A stretch of 64,000 nt of DNA from positions 1,736,001 through 1,800,000 of the forward strand of contig NZ_CP150241.1 in assembly GCF_037975235.1 (NCBI RefSeq). Reading direction: 5' to 3'. The stretch is from Paenibacillus sp. FSL R5-0341. GTDB taxonomy: Bacteria > Bacillota > Bacilli > Paenibacillales > Paenibacillaceae. A program made the position numbers and the translations under genes. Below, piece after piece: positions 50,609 through 59,195 of this stretch. The notes beneath the pieces were generated by a model, which worked only from the letters and a program-made list of their open reading frames with translations, ran no database searches and was not told the origin of the DNA. The first letter of the stretch is position 1; each line of letters opens with the position of its first letter.

Positions 50609-51829
50609 ATGCGTATCGTAGATAACATTAAAGTCTGGGGGGAGCCGCTGGAGAACGCCGTAAGTCAGGCGGTGACTTGCTCGCAATATGGAGATGTACT
50701 GGGTGTGGCTCTGATGGCCGACCATCACAAAGGTTACTCACAGCCCATCGGCGGTGTTGTCGCTTATCGGAATATGATCAGTCCGTCAGGAGTCGGATAT
50801 GATATCGCCTGTGGCAACAAGGCAGTGCGCACGAATCTGATGTGGAACGATATTCGTGATCAAATAGCAACGATCATGGATGATATCAATTCGACCATTT
50901 CTTTCGGCGTGGGGCGCAATAATCCAACACCTGTGGATCATGACTTGTTCGACGATGTGAGCTGGAAGCTGTTTGATACCATTGAACCGGGATTACAGCA
51001 TAAGCTGAAGACACTTGCACGCAACCAACTTGGAACCGTGGGCAGTGGCAATCATTTCGTGGATATTTTTGTAGAAGAAGCAACGGGAAAGGTGTGGATC
51101 GCGAATCATTTTGGCAGCCGCGGATTCGGTCACAAAGTGGCGAGTGGATTCCTTAACCTTGCTGCCGGACGTGAGTTCAGTGGCAAAGCTCCCGGTGAAT
51201 CGATGGATCAGCCGCCTACATTGTTTGACCTGAACAGTGAAATGGGTGATATGTATTGGGACGCAATGACTTTGGCGGGCCGATATGCTTATGCAGGACG
51301 TGACTATGTCATTGAACAGGTGCTCGGAATTCTCGGGGCAAGTGCCGAATATGCCGTACATAACCATCATAATTTTGCCTGGAAAGAACAACACATGGGT
51401 GAAGAGGTAGTGGTGGTCCGCAAAGGTGCAACGCCGCTGGCACCCGGACAACTCGGTTTTGTCGGAGGAAGTATGGGTGATATCTCGGTAATTGTGGAGG
51501 GGATCCATAGCGAGGAGAATACCGAATCCTACCGCAGCACTGTGCACGGAGCAGGGCGTACGATGAGCCGAACCCAGGCGGCTGGCAAAATGAATTACAA
51601 ACTGCGCACACGCATGGGCGGCGAGATTAGCGAAGCACAGATGCATGAGGCGATTCGTGCCTATGGTGTCGAGCTGCGGGGAGCGGGCACAGACGAAAGT
51701 CCGTTTGTGTACAAGAAACTGCAGGATGTACTGAACGCTCATGCGAATACGCTGAAAATTAACCATGTACTGCGCCCGGTAGGCGTTGCCATGGCCGGAG
51801 GCAATGAATTCGATCCGTATAAGGATTAG
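50609..51829 (+). CDS. rtcB: RtcB-family RNA ligase
   Basis: The 406-residue protein has RtcB active-site motifs: GVGYDIACGNKAV (metal-binding Asp and Cys), GSGNHFVDIF (His), HNHHNFAW (His) and STVHGAGRTMSRTQA, which bears the guanylylated His region. RtcB joins 2',3'-cyclic-phosphate or 3'-phosphate RNA ends to 5'-OH ends using GTP and Mn. Length matches the shorter bacterial RtcB group. No archease or RtcA is next to it; instead a DUF4272 gene follows after 22 bases. ATG 50609 follows AGGAGGCTAACACAAT. Confidence 0.9.
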   Translation: MRIVDNIKVWGEPLENAVSQAVTCSQYGDVLGVALMADHHKGYSQPIGGVVAYRNMISPSGVGYDIACGNKAVRTNLMWNDIRDQIATIMDDINSTISFGVGRNNPTPVDHDLFDDVSWKLFDTIEPGLQHKLKTLARNQLGTVGSGNHFVDIFVEEATGKVWIANHFGSRGFGHKVASGFLNLAAGREFSGKAPGESMDQPPTLFDLNSEMGDMYWDAMTLAGRYAYAGRDYVIEQVLGILGASAEYAVHNHHNFAWKEQHMGEEVVVVRKGATPLAPGQLGFVGGSMGDISVIVEGIHSEENTESYRSTVHGAGRTMSRTQAAGKMNYKLRTRMGGEISEAQMHEAIRAYGVELRGAGTDESPFVYKKLQDVLNAHANTLKINHVLRPVGVAMAGGNEFDPYKD

Positions 51830-51851
51830 TCAGAAAAGAGGGTGAAACTTC

Positions 51852-53030
51852 ATGAGAAATTGTGCGATATATAGCTCTCAGTTTGACCTGGATCAGCTGT
51901 TTGAAGTGGTTCAATCCATTTATCCAGAGGATTCCATTGAGCGCCGGGAAGACAAGACCCATATTCAAGTGACTCAGAAGAAATGGTTCAGTAAGAAAAC
52001 AAAGGGCTTCAATATCATGACGAGCCAGACACATCCTGAGGAATTTACGACAATGATTCAGGGGATGCTTGGATTTTTGAGTCAGATTGAGGGGCGCAAT
52101 GCTGCGCTCCAGGAAAAGGTACTGATCAAATGTTCCACACTGAACATGGTGGTTGGTATTGAGACGGAAGAGGATATCTCGGAAGAATTCTTTGGCGAGT
52201 TATTGCGGTTGGCTGATGCGCTGGATGCCGTCATTTTCTGGGGAGGGGGATCTCTGCTCAATGCACAAGGCCAGCTATTGCTGGATGTGAATGGTGAATC
52301 CGAAGTGGAGGATTACACGGTGACAGCGCACACCAGTTTCCTTAACGATTCCAGACCCCAATCGGAGTCTGCAATTCAACGTAAAGCGCGGTCAGAGCAA
52401 CTGTTAACTGAACAAGGAGTTCCGTATAATGCGAACTTGCCCGCCAGAGCCGGAGACGAGTACACGACGATTCGAGGTGAAGCGGAAGTCGCACGACGTG
52501 CGGTTGCTTTGTGTCTTGCTGCGCTTAAGGGGGAGTGTCTGGGAGCTGGTGAAAGTGCGGAAGATACCGCAGCGTTGGTTCAGGAAGTGATCGACAAGTA
52601 TGAGGCGACATCTTTCTTTTCCCCCGTAGAGAAGGCATTTATCGATCAGCACGGAGCGGAGCAGCAGGAGATCATCTCCTTCTCCTGGGGATATGAAGCC
52701 TACCACGTGATGTTGTGGGCGCTTGGTTATGTGAAGGAACTGTATGCACCAACGGAGTTGTGTAATGTAGGGAAGGATGTCGGTTATTTGCAGCAGAAGG
52801 ATAGCTTTACCGACTTTCTCTCGGATGCATCCCTGCGTAGCAAGAGCGAGATTTTGGATGAAGCAGATCTGATCTACCGTTACAACTGGGTGTGTGTGGA
52901 TAGTCGTGTAAATGACAGAACACCTCCCGCTGGTCTGAACGGCGGAGTGGCTTATGAGCGTCATCGTGCATTGAACTGGCTGATCTGTTATCTGGATCAG
53001 GCGTGGGATGATGTGCGTACAGATACGTAG
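51852..53030 (+). CDS. DUF4272 domain protein
   Basis: The 392-residue cytosolic protein has an N-terminal alpha/beta part (about 1-160) and a C-terminal DUF4272 domain (from about 178): QRKARSEQLLTEQGVPYNAN, then EVARRAVALCLAALKGE and WGYEAYHVMLWALGYV. The domain's function is unknown; it is widespread in bacteria. It stands 22 bases behind rtcB, so both are expressed together, which hints at a role near RNA repair, but no direct link is seen. ATG 51852 follows AGAGGGTGAAACTTC. Confidence 0.8.
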   Translation: MRNCAIYSSQFDLDQLFEVVQSIYPEDSIERREDKTHIQVTQKKWFSKKTKGFNIMTSQTHPEEFTTMIQGMLGFLSQIEGRNAALQEKVLIKCSTLNMVVGIETEEDISEEFFGELLRLADALDAVIFWGGGSLLNAQGQLLLDVNGESEVEDYTVTAHTSFLNDSRPQSESAIQRKARSEQLLTEQGVPYNANLPARAGDEYTTIRGEAEVARRAVALCLAALKGECLGAGESAEDTAALVQEVIDKYEATSFFSPVEKAFIDQHGAEQQEIISFSWGYEAYHVMLWALGYVKELYAPTELCNVGKDVGYLQQKDSFTDFLSDASLRSKSEILDEADLIYRYNWVCVDSRVNDRTPPAGLNGGVAYERHRALNWLICYLDQAWDDVRTDT

Positions 53031-53094
53031 AACGGGATGATGTGACGGCCTATTGTAATAGACAATAAATTACACAACATACAACAGTGCAAAT

Positions 53095-53132
53095 ACCCCT
53101 ATAGCCGCACGAATACGGTTAAAGGGGTGTTT
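53095..53132. terminator. Terminator between DUF4272 and the LacI gene
   Basis: ACCCCTATAGCCG pairs imperfectly with CGGTTAAAGGGGT, followed by GTTT; it can serve both convergent genes. Confidence 0.65.
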
Positions 53133-53177
53133 GGCGTGCTGTTCTGTGTGGACATAAGCTTTATTCCATATATGCTT

Positions 53178-54218
53178 TTATCCACTATGCCTGCCAAACT
53201 GTTCACGAATAATGACGTCAGCAAGAATTAATTTTTTCTCGACGTTGCTCTCTGGATTCGCAATGCGCCATAACATCTGATCCACTGCACGCGCACCGAG
53301 CAACTCCTTGTTCACGTTAACTGTGGCAAGTAATGGGATATTGTCGTATAGATTATCAAATCCCGTGACAACACACTGATCGGGTACACGAATACCCATA
53401 CTCTCAAGGGCTTCAATGGTGTATAACCCATAGAAATCATTGGCACATACAAAAACTTCAGGCAGATTATCCTCATTGATCACCGAAGTGAACGTCTGGC
53501 GGAACTCGTCCAAGGCCTGATTACTCAGCTCAGGAATCTGGTTAACTTCCATCCCGTGACCCATGAGTACAGAAGTGTAAGCAATCCAGCGTTCATAGAA
53601 GCTATGAGCATCACTGATATTGCCGACGAACTGGAAGGTTTTGAAGCCCTTGCGGAGCAAATAGAGCATGATCTCACGCATGGATGCAAAGTTATCGGTG
53701 AATATGCTGTCGCTGTGGAAAACAGGGTCCAGATGATCCACCATCACGACCGGAATACCAAGACGCTTGATTTCAAGCAGAATTGGCGTCGAGATGGAGC
53801 CGACGGTGATGATTCCCCGAATGGCATCCGGATTTAACAAGGTGAATAACTGGTCTGCTGATGGTTCCGTTAGCGTCAGAATATTAATGCCTTTCTGATT
53901 TAGCTTGGACGAGATCCCGTTAAATACGGGTCCCCAGTATACGGATTCTTGATTTTGATAACGAACATTGGGAAATAAAATTAAGATCGTACCGCTTGAA
54001 CGGGTATTCTTCGGGTCCTGAGATTCATTGCTGTTATACAGTTCACCAGACAACATGCTGTTATCTTTGAAATATCCAAGTTTGCCAGCGGCCTTGAGAA
54101 TGACATCCCTCGTCTGATCGCTAACGCCTGATTTTCCAGACAAAGCCCGTGATACCGCGAATTTCGACAAACCTGTAAAATGTGCAATTTCCTGAATTGT
54201 TACCTTCGTCTTCATCAT
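53178..54218 (-). CDS. LacI-family transcriptional regulator
   Basis: The 346-residue minus-strand protein has an N-terminal LacI HTH (VTIQEIAHFTGLSKFAVSRALSGKSGVSDQTRDVI) and a periplasmic-binding-like sensor domain (WGPVFNGISSKLNQKGINIL through IIREQF). AVSRALSG instead of the common TVSRALN is a mild variant in the recognition helix. It is divergent from the ABC operon at 54741 and almost certainly controls it, with binding sites in the 522-base gap. Start ATG at 54218 or 54215 behind AAGGATGGT. Confidence 0.9.
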   Translation of the reverse strand: MMKTKVTIQEIAHFTGLSKFAVSRALSGKSGVSDQTRDVILKAAGKLGYFKDNSMLSGELYNSNESQDPKNTRSSGTILILFPNVRYQNQESVYWGPVFNGISSKLNQKGINILTLTEPSADQLFTLLNPDAIRGIITVGSISTPILLEIKRLGIPVVMVDHLDPVFHSDSIFTDNFASMREIMLYLLRKGFKTFQFVGNISDAHSFYERWIAYTSVLMGHGMEVNQIPELSNQALDEFRQTFTSVINEDNLPEVFVCANDFYGLYTIEALESMGIRVPDQCVVTGFDNLYDNIPLLATVNVNKELLGARAVDQMLWRIANPESNVEKKLILADVIIREQFGRHSG

Positions 54219-54421
54219 ACCATCCTTACACTCGTAGTTCTGCCGTATTCCTTATTTGGAGCGATATCCAACGATTCTAGTATAGCATGATGCATTTCTC
54301 TTAATCTAATAACGGACAGAGAATTCAAAATGTTAGTGATGCACAGCATTTTAAGATAGACATTGAACATGAAGGTAAGCACATTTTTAGATAGTATGAC
54401 GAATTTTGTCTTGGTAATTAT

Positions 54422-54452
54422 TATTTTGTTATTTTTTAAAAATAACAAAATA
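54422..54452. promoter_or_regulatory. Perfect 31-base AT-rich palindrome
   Basis: TATTTTGTTATTTTT at 54422 and its exact complement at 54438 flank a single T. It lies about 200 bases upstream of the lacI start. The half-site AAAATAACAAA recurs at 54633 near the operon promoter, so it is probably an operator of the LacI protein. Confidence 0.6.
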
Positions 54453-54581
54453 TCGAAAGTGATCCTGATTTCAATAAGCGTGTACTTAGTGGATGTACTC
54501 ATGAATAAGCTGTAATACAGGAAAATTTGAGCTTAATCAGCATTTTATCAGAATAAATAGAAAATGTTAACAACAAAAATG

Positions 54582-54610
54582 TTGACGCTTACATTTTGCT
54601 GTGTTAAATT
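54582..54610 (+). promoter_or_regulatory. Promoter of the ABC sugar operon
   Basis: TTGACG at 54582 and TAAATT at 54605 are separated by exactly 17 bases. An 11-mer AAAATGTTAAC/AAAATGTTGAC is directly repeated at 54561 and 54576 next to the -35. Transcription should start near 54617. Confidence 0.7.
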
Positions 54611-54631
54611 TTGTTTGTCAAAAACAAACAA
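54611..54631. promoter_or_regulatory. Inverted-repeat operator at the transcription start
   Basis: TTGTTTG and CAAACAA are perfect complements separated by TCAAAAA. Lying directly after the -10 box, it is well placed for a repressor, most simply the divergent LacI protein. Confidence 0.65.
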
Positions 54632-54740
54632 GAAAATAACAAATGGTGGTGGTCGTTTATTTTCGATTGGTTGATGAGCGGGGTTAAGGATGTAGGGTGA
54701 ACCATGATTGGTATACACATTCGGGGAGGTTGTTAAAATC

Positions 54741-56123
54741 ATGATGAGAAGATGGAATGTTCTACCTCTGATGTTATTGGCTGTATTGCTTTTTGTATCC
54801 GCTTGCAGCGGTGGGGGAACAGCGCAGACGGGGACCGATGCAGAGGGAACGACGAACTCAGGCAACAGCACCGAAGTCGCTGAGACAGAGAAAGAAGGCG
54901 CAGCGGAAGAAGCTGTAGTGGATGTTCCTGATCTGGGTGGACGTGTCATCAAGGTTGCGGCCTGGTGGGATCTGAAACCGGCAGGAGAGACGGCCTCCGA
55001 TAAGGCCAGACTCGATAAAATTGCAGAGGTCGAGAAGAAATACAACGTAAAACTGGAATTCATCAACGTACCTTTTGAAGAGTACATGAACAAATTCACA
55101 ACGTCTGCACTGGCTGGCGAACCGTTCGCCGACATCGTTCAGATGGAATACAAATCCGCACTACCCGCTATCCTCAAAGGGCAACTGTTGCCCATCTCCG
55201 AATTCACTACACCTGAGAACAACATCAACCAAGAGGCTAACCTGATTGCAAAATTTCCTGCCATTGCAGGAAATGAATACGCCTTCGAATCTCCAACCAG
55301 CATTGGTCTGGGACTTCACTATAACCGTGACTTGTTCAAAAAACTGTCATTGCCTGATCCGCAAGAACTGTATAACCAAGGCGAATGGGATTGGGACAAA
55401 TTCATGGAACTCGCCAAACAGGCAACCAAAGATACCAATAACGATGGCAAAATCGACGTATACGGATTCTCAGGCTGGGCCCTTGATGTCGTTCGCCATT
55501 TTACTGCAGCCAATGGTGGCACGATCGTAGATGATGCAAATAGTAAAGAAGGATTGTCTGATCCGAAAACGATTGAAGCTGCCGAATTCGTCAAACGTCT
55601 ATATAACGTGGAAAATGTCGTGAAGGTCAAAACTGGCGACAAAACCAACTGGGAGGAAAGCAATACGTTCAAGGATGGAGACGTAGCGTTGTTCACCGCC
55701 GCCGAATGGCAGTTGGGCGATCTCACCTTTGCAGTCGGTGTTGTGCCGATTCCGAACGGGCCACAGGGTAGTAAAGAGGTAACCTATGCAAACAACGCGG
55801 CATCGGCGAAGTTCATTCCAAAAGGTGTGGAGGATCCACAGATCGTCTACCAAATCTATGAAGAGACCTTCGATATTCCGCAGATTGAAGAGTATCCAGG
55901 TCAGGATTATCTGGAAAGTCGTTATACCGACGAGAAGGATATTGCGATCATTCGCGAGCACATCGCTGGAACAGGCCGCATCTTGCTGGATGATGCCTAC
56001 ACAGGATACCCTTTCGGAGACTTTGTGAACGATATCATCAAAAACAATGCTTCCGTGACGGCAACAGCCGAGAAATATAAAGCACAGGCACAAGCGGCCA
56101 TTGATAAACTCGGCAAACAATAA
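54741..56123 (+). CDS. Sugar ABC transporter substrate-binding lipoprotein
   Basis: Start at ATG 54741 (or 54744), 11 bases after GGGGAGG. The 460-residue protein has a lipoprotein signal with lipobox VSAC (Cys22), an acidic Thr/Glu/Ala linker to about residue 60, and a cluster 1 (SBP_bac_1) binding domain: GRVIKVAAWWDLKP, FADIVQMEYKSALP, GLHYNRDLFKKL and ALFTAAEWQLGDL. It would bind an oligosaccharide outside the membrane for the permeases encoded at 59196 and 60167. A strong terminator directly after it should make it the most abundant product of the operon. Confidence 0.92.
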   Translation: MMRRWNVLPLMLLAVLLFVSACSGGGTAQTGTDAEGTTNSGNSTEVAETEKEGAAEEAVVDVPDLGGRVIKVAAWWDLKPAGETASDKARLDKIAEVEKKYNVKLEFINVPFEEYMNKFTTSALAGEPFADIVQMEYKSALPAILKGQLLPISEFTTPENNINQEANLIAKFPAIAGNEYAFESPTSIGLGLHYNRDLFKKLSLPDPQELYNQGEWDWDKFMELAKQATKDTNNDGKIDVYGFSGWALDVVRHFTAANGGTIVDDANSKEGLSDPKTIEAAEFVKRLYNVENVVKVKTGDKTNWEESNTFKDGDVALFTAAEWQLGDLTFAVGVVPIPNGPQGSKEVTYANNAASAKFIPKGVEDPQIVYQIYEETFDIPQIEEYPGQDYLESRYTDEKDIAIIREHIAGTGRILLDDAYTGYPFGDFVNDIIKNNASVTATAEKYKAQAQAAIDKLGKQ

Positions 56124-56155
56124 TAACACTTATCACCAGCAAACGATTCAGGCAG

Positions 56156-56193
56156 GGGGCTCGTGTCGGCAATGTTGCACGGAGCCCCTTTTT
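56156..56193 (+). terminator. Internal terminator between the two binding-protein genes
   Basis: GGGGCTCGTG pairs with CACGGAGCCCC (one bulge), followed by T5. Partial termination here would raise the first binding protein over the downstream membrane genes. Confidence 0.8.
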
Positions 56194-56249
56194 CCTGAAC
56201 CACCAAATCGGCATTGCTGGCATCAGCCTTGATGAGGAGGACTCGTAGG

Positions 56250-59177
56250 ATGGCTGGAATTCTACAACGCAAGACATGGATATTGTCCACAGTGATCATC
56301 GTGGCGGCAGCCTGCATCATTCTATATGTAACTTCCGGCGCTGATGTGAAGAGTGCAGACATTCCACCTGGCAGTCTGCCTGCCATTGAAGTGGATGCAA
56401 TCTTGCAGCAGACCCGGCAGAAAAAGGGTTACGAACAGTATCGATCCGGAACGGATCAGGCTTCGCAGCCGAATGTGGACATCACCATTGAAGCAGGGGA
56501 TTACATAAGAACCGAAGGTGAAGACGTCCGCAAACTGACTAATTATGAGGGAATGGATGGTGTATCTCTCCATACCGGAGAGACCGGACAAGTCGATTGG
56601 ACCATTAACGTGCCGGAGACCGGGCTGTATAACCTGTCCGCGATCTATTTTCCCGTTGAGGGCAAGAGTTCGGCCATTGAGCGTGCATTGTACATTGACG
56701 GTGAACTTCCATTTGCGGAAGCCGCCTATTTGCAGTTTGATCGAGTATGGGCGAATGAGAAAGATGTCGTTGAACAGGATAACCAAGGCAATGACCTTCG
56801 CCCGAGACAAGTGGAGCAACCTCGCTGGATGGAAGAAACGTTTCAGGACTCAGACGGGTACGAACAGGCTCCATTCAAGTTTTATTTGGAAAAAGGGGAA
56901 CACACGCTAACGCTAAAATCATCGCGTGAACCCATGGTGATCCGGTCCATTCGTCTTTTCAATGAGAAGCCAGCCGTTCCTTACGCGGAGACTGCGGGGG
57001 CACAACAGTCGGATTCCTCCGGGCAGCCGAAGGATGTACTGATTCGCATTGAAGGAGAAGCCGCAATTGCCAAATCTTCACCTACGTTATACCCGACGAG
57101 CGAAAGGTCAAGTTCTGCTGTATCTCCTTATAGTGCTTCCCAGGTACGCATCAATACGATTGGTGGCTTTAACTGGCGTCTGCCAGGACAATGGATTGAA
57201 TGGGAAGTGGATGTGCCGGAGAGCGGACTTTATCATATCGGTTTTACCGCACAGCAGAATTTTGTCAAAGGCATCTATTCTACACGCAAACTGACCATTG
57301 ACGGCGAAGTTCCGTTTGCAGAGATGGCGAAAGCACCTTTCCGTTACCAAAGCGACTATCGCATTGACGTCATGGGAGGCAAGGAAGCATACAAGTTTCA
57401 ATTGGACAAAGGAAAACATGTGCTACGGCTGGAGAACAGCCTCGGTGACTTTGCACCCCTTATCCGCAATGTGGAGGACAGTCTGTACAACTTGAACTCC
57501 ATGTACCGACGTATTCTGATGATTACAGGCACGAAGCCTGATGAATTCCGGGATTATCGGGTGGATAAGCAGATCCCGAACCTGCTGGAAGTATTCAGCG
57601 GAGAAAGTAAACGTCTCAAGGACGTGGCTGCACAGCTTCGTCTCTTGTCAGGACAGTCCAGCGATCAGGAAGCCTTGATTAAGACGATGGCGCTTCAATT
57701 GGACGAGATGATTGACAAGCCAGATACCATTCCAAGACGGCTTGCGGCGTATAAAACCAACACAGGCGGTCTCGGCACATGGGTGCAGCAGGCACGAGAA
57801 CAACCACTTGAGATCGATGCACTGTACGTCACTTCGATCGACCGCGATATTCCCGGCACAGGCATGGGGCCACTCGCGAAGCTCGGTCATGAAGCGAAGA
57901 TATTCTATCATTCGTTCTTCATTGATTATAACCAGATCGGCAATGTAGCGACATCGGAAGATCAGCGGACGGTAACCGTCTGGATTGGTAGTGGACGTGA
58001 CCAGGCGAATACGATGAAAGCGATGATTGACAAGACCTTTACACCAGACAGTGGTATCAATGTCAATCTGAAGCTGGTGAATATGGGAACCTTGTTGCCA
58101 GCGACTTTGTCTGGTGAAGGACCGGACGTAGCGATGCAGATCGGCAACGATCTGCCGGTGAACTTTGCGATGCGGAACTCGGCTGTAGATCTGACGCAAT
58201 TCAGTGATTATAGCAGCGTGGAACAGGAGTTCAGGGAAAGTGCGATCGTGCCGTATGCCTATGATTCAGGCGTATATGCTCTGCCGGAAACACAAACCTT
58301 TAATATGCTGTTTTATCGTAAAGACGTGCTTGAAGAACTGGGGCTTGAAGTGCCTCAGAACTGGGAGGATGTTGAAGCTCTGCTCGCGATTCTGAGCAAG
58401 AATCATATGGAATTCGGTATGCCAATTGTGACCCAGGCCAATATGCAGGGTGTCAATATTCCGCCGAACTCGCAGTATGCAACGATGCTGCTTCAGAACG
58501 GAGGCGCTTTCTATCGTAACGATGACAAAGAGTCGGATCTGGATTCCCGGATCGGAATCGAGACGTTCAAGCAGTGGACGGAGTTCTATACCGATTACAA
58601 GCTGGAGCGGGAATATGATTTTGCCAACCGTTTCCGGACAGGACAGATGCCTATTGGACTAACGGATTACACCATGTACAACCAGTTGTCCGTTTTTGCA
58701 CCGGAGATTCGGGGACTATGGGGATTCGTTCCTGTCCCGGGAACCGTTCAGGCGGATGGAACCTTGAATCGGGATGTACCGGGTGGAGGCAGCGCGGTCA
58801 TGATGCTGGAGAGTGCCAAGGATCAGGACGCGGCGTGGGAGTTCATGAAGTGGTGGACCAGTACACCGATTCAGGCGGAATTCGGACGGGAGATGGAAGG
58901 GCTGATGGGTGCGGCTGCCCGTTATCCAACGGCCAACATCAAGGCACTGGATTCCCTGCCGTGGCCTGCGGAGGATTACGCCAATCTCAAGGCTCAATTC
59001 GAAACGGTGAAGGGCATTCCTGAAGTACCCGGTGGTTATTTTACAGGCCGCCATCTGTTCAATGCATTTTACAAAACCGTTGTTGGCCAAGTGGAAGCCA
59101 GGGAATCCATTATGGATTATACCCAATATATTCAGGACGAGATTCGCGTCAAGCGTAATGAATTTGGTCTTCCGTAA
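56250..59177 (+). CDS. Large membrane-anchored substrate-binding protein with N-terminal jelly-roll-like repeats
   Basis: Start at ATG 56250 (MAGILQRKTWILSTVIIVAA) with GAGGAGG in front. The 975-residue protein has an N-terminal membrane helix with no lipobox, two related beta-sandwich-like modules (about 90-230 and 260-400; each with WTINVPETGLYNLS / WEVDVPESGLYHIGF, then YIDGELPFAEAA / TIDGEVPFAEMA and a Lys-Gly-x-H strand, as in CBM6/CBM35-like folds), a helical linker (about 405-510), and an SBP_bac_1 domain (about 540-975) with PETQTFNMLFYRKDVLEEL. The pairing of sugar-binding modules with a full SBP suggests capture of polymeric or surface-bound glycan. Confidence 0.85.
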   Translation: MAGILQRKTWILSTVIIVAAACIILYVTSGADVKSADIPPGSLPAIEVDAILQQTRQKKGYEQYRSGTDQASQPNVDITIEAGDYIRTEGEDVRKLTNYEGMDGVSLHTGETGQVDWTINVPETGLYNLSAIYFPVEGKSSAIERALYIDGELPFAEAAYLQFDRVWANEKDVVEQDNQGNDLRPRQVEQPRWMEETFQDSDGYEQAPFKFYLEKGEHTLTLKSSREPMVIRSIRLFNEKPAVPYAETAGAQQSDSSGQPKDVLIRIEGEAAIAKSSPTLYPTSERSSSAVSPYSASQVRINTIGGFNWRLPGQWIEWEVDVPESGLYHIGFTAQQNFVKGIYSTRKLTIDGEVPFAEMAKAPFRYQSDYRIDVMGGKEAYKFQLDKGKHVLRLENSLGDFAPLIRNVEDSLYNLNSMYRRILMITGTKPDEFRDYRVDKQIPNLLEVFSGESKRLKDVAAQLRLLSGQSSDQEALIKTMALQLDEMIDKPDTIPRRLAAYKTNTGGLGTWVQQAREQPLEIDALYVTSIDRDIPGTGMGPLAKLGHEAKIFYHSFFIDYNQIGNVATSEDQRTVTVWIGSGRDQANTMKAMIDKTFTPDSGINVNLKLVNMGTLLPATLSGEGPDVAMQIGNDLPVNFAMRNSAVDLTQFSDYSSVEQEFRESAIVPYAYDSGVYALPETQTFNMLFYRKDVLEELGLEVPQNWEDVEALLAILSKNHMEFGMPIVTQANMQGVNIPPNSQYATMLLQNGGAFYRNDDKESDLDSRIGIETFKQWTEFYTDYKLEREYDFANRFRTGQMPIGLTDYTMYNQLSVFAPEIRGLWGFVPVPGTVQADGTLNRDVPGGGSAVMMLESAKDQDAAWEFMKWWTSTPIQAEFGREMEGLMGAAARYPTANIKALDSLPWPAEDYANLKAQFETVKGIPEVPGGYFTGRHLFNAFYKTVVGQVEARESIMDYTQYIQDEIRVKRNEFGLP

Positions 59178-59195
59178 GCAGAGGGAGGGTTAATC

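Noticed and set aside
50993-51766. 257-residue minus-strand frame inside rtcB
   Set aside because: Composition is His/Ser/Cys-rich with no motif or ribosome site, and the plus strand encodes well-conserved RtcB motifs.
54215-54502. Open frame of 95 residues on the minus strand before the lacI start
   Set aside because: It lies in an AT-rich intergenic stretch containing the palindrome, with low-complexity Ile/Asn/Lys translation and no ribosome site.
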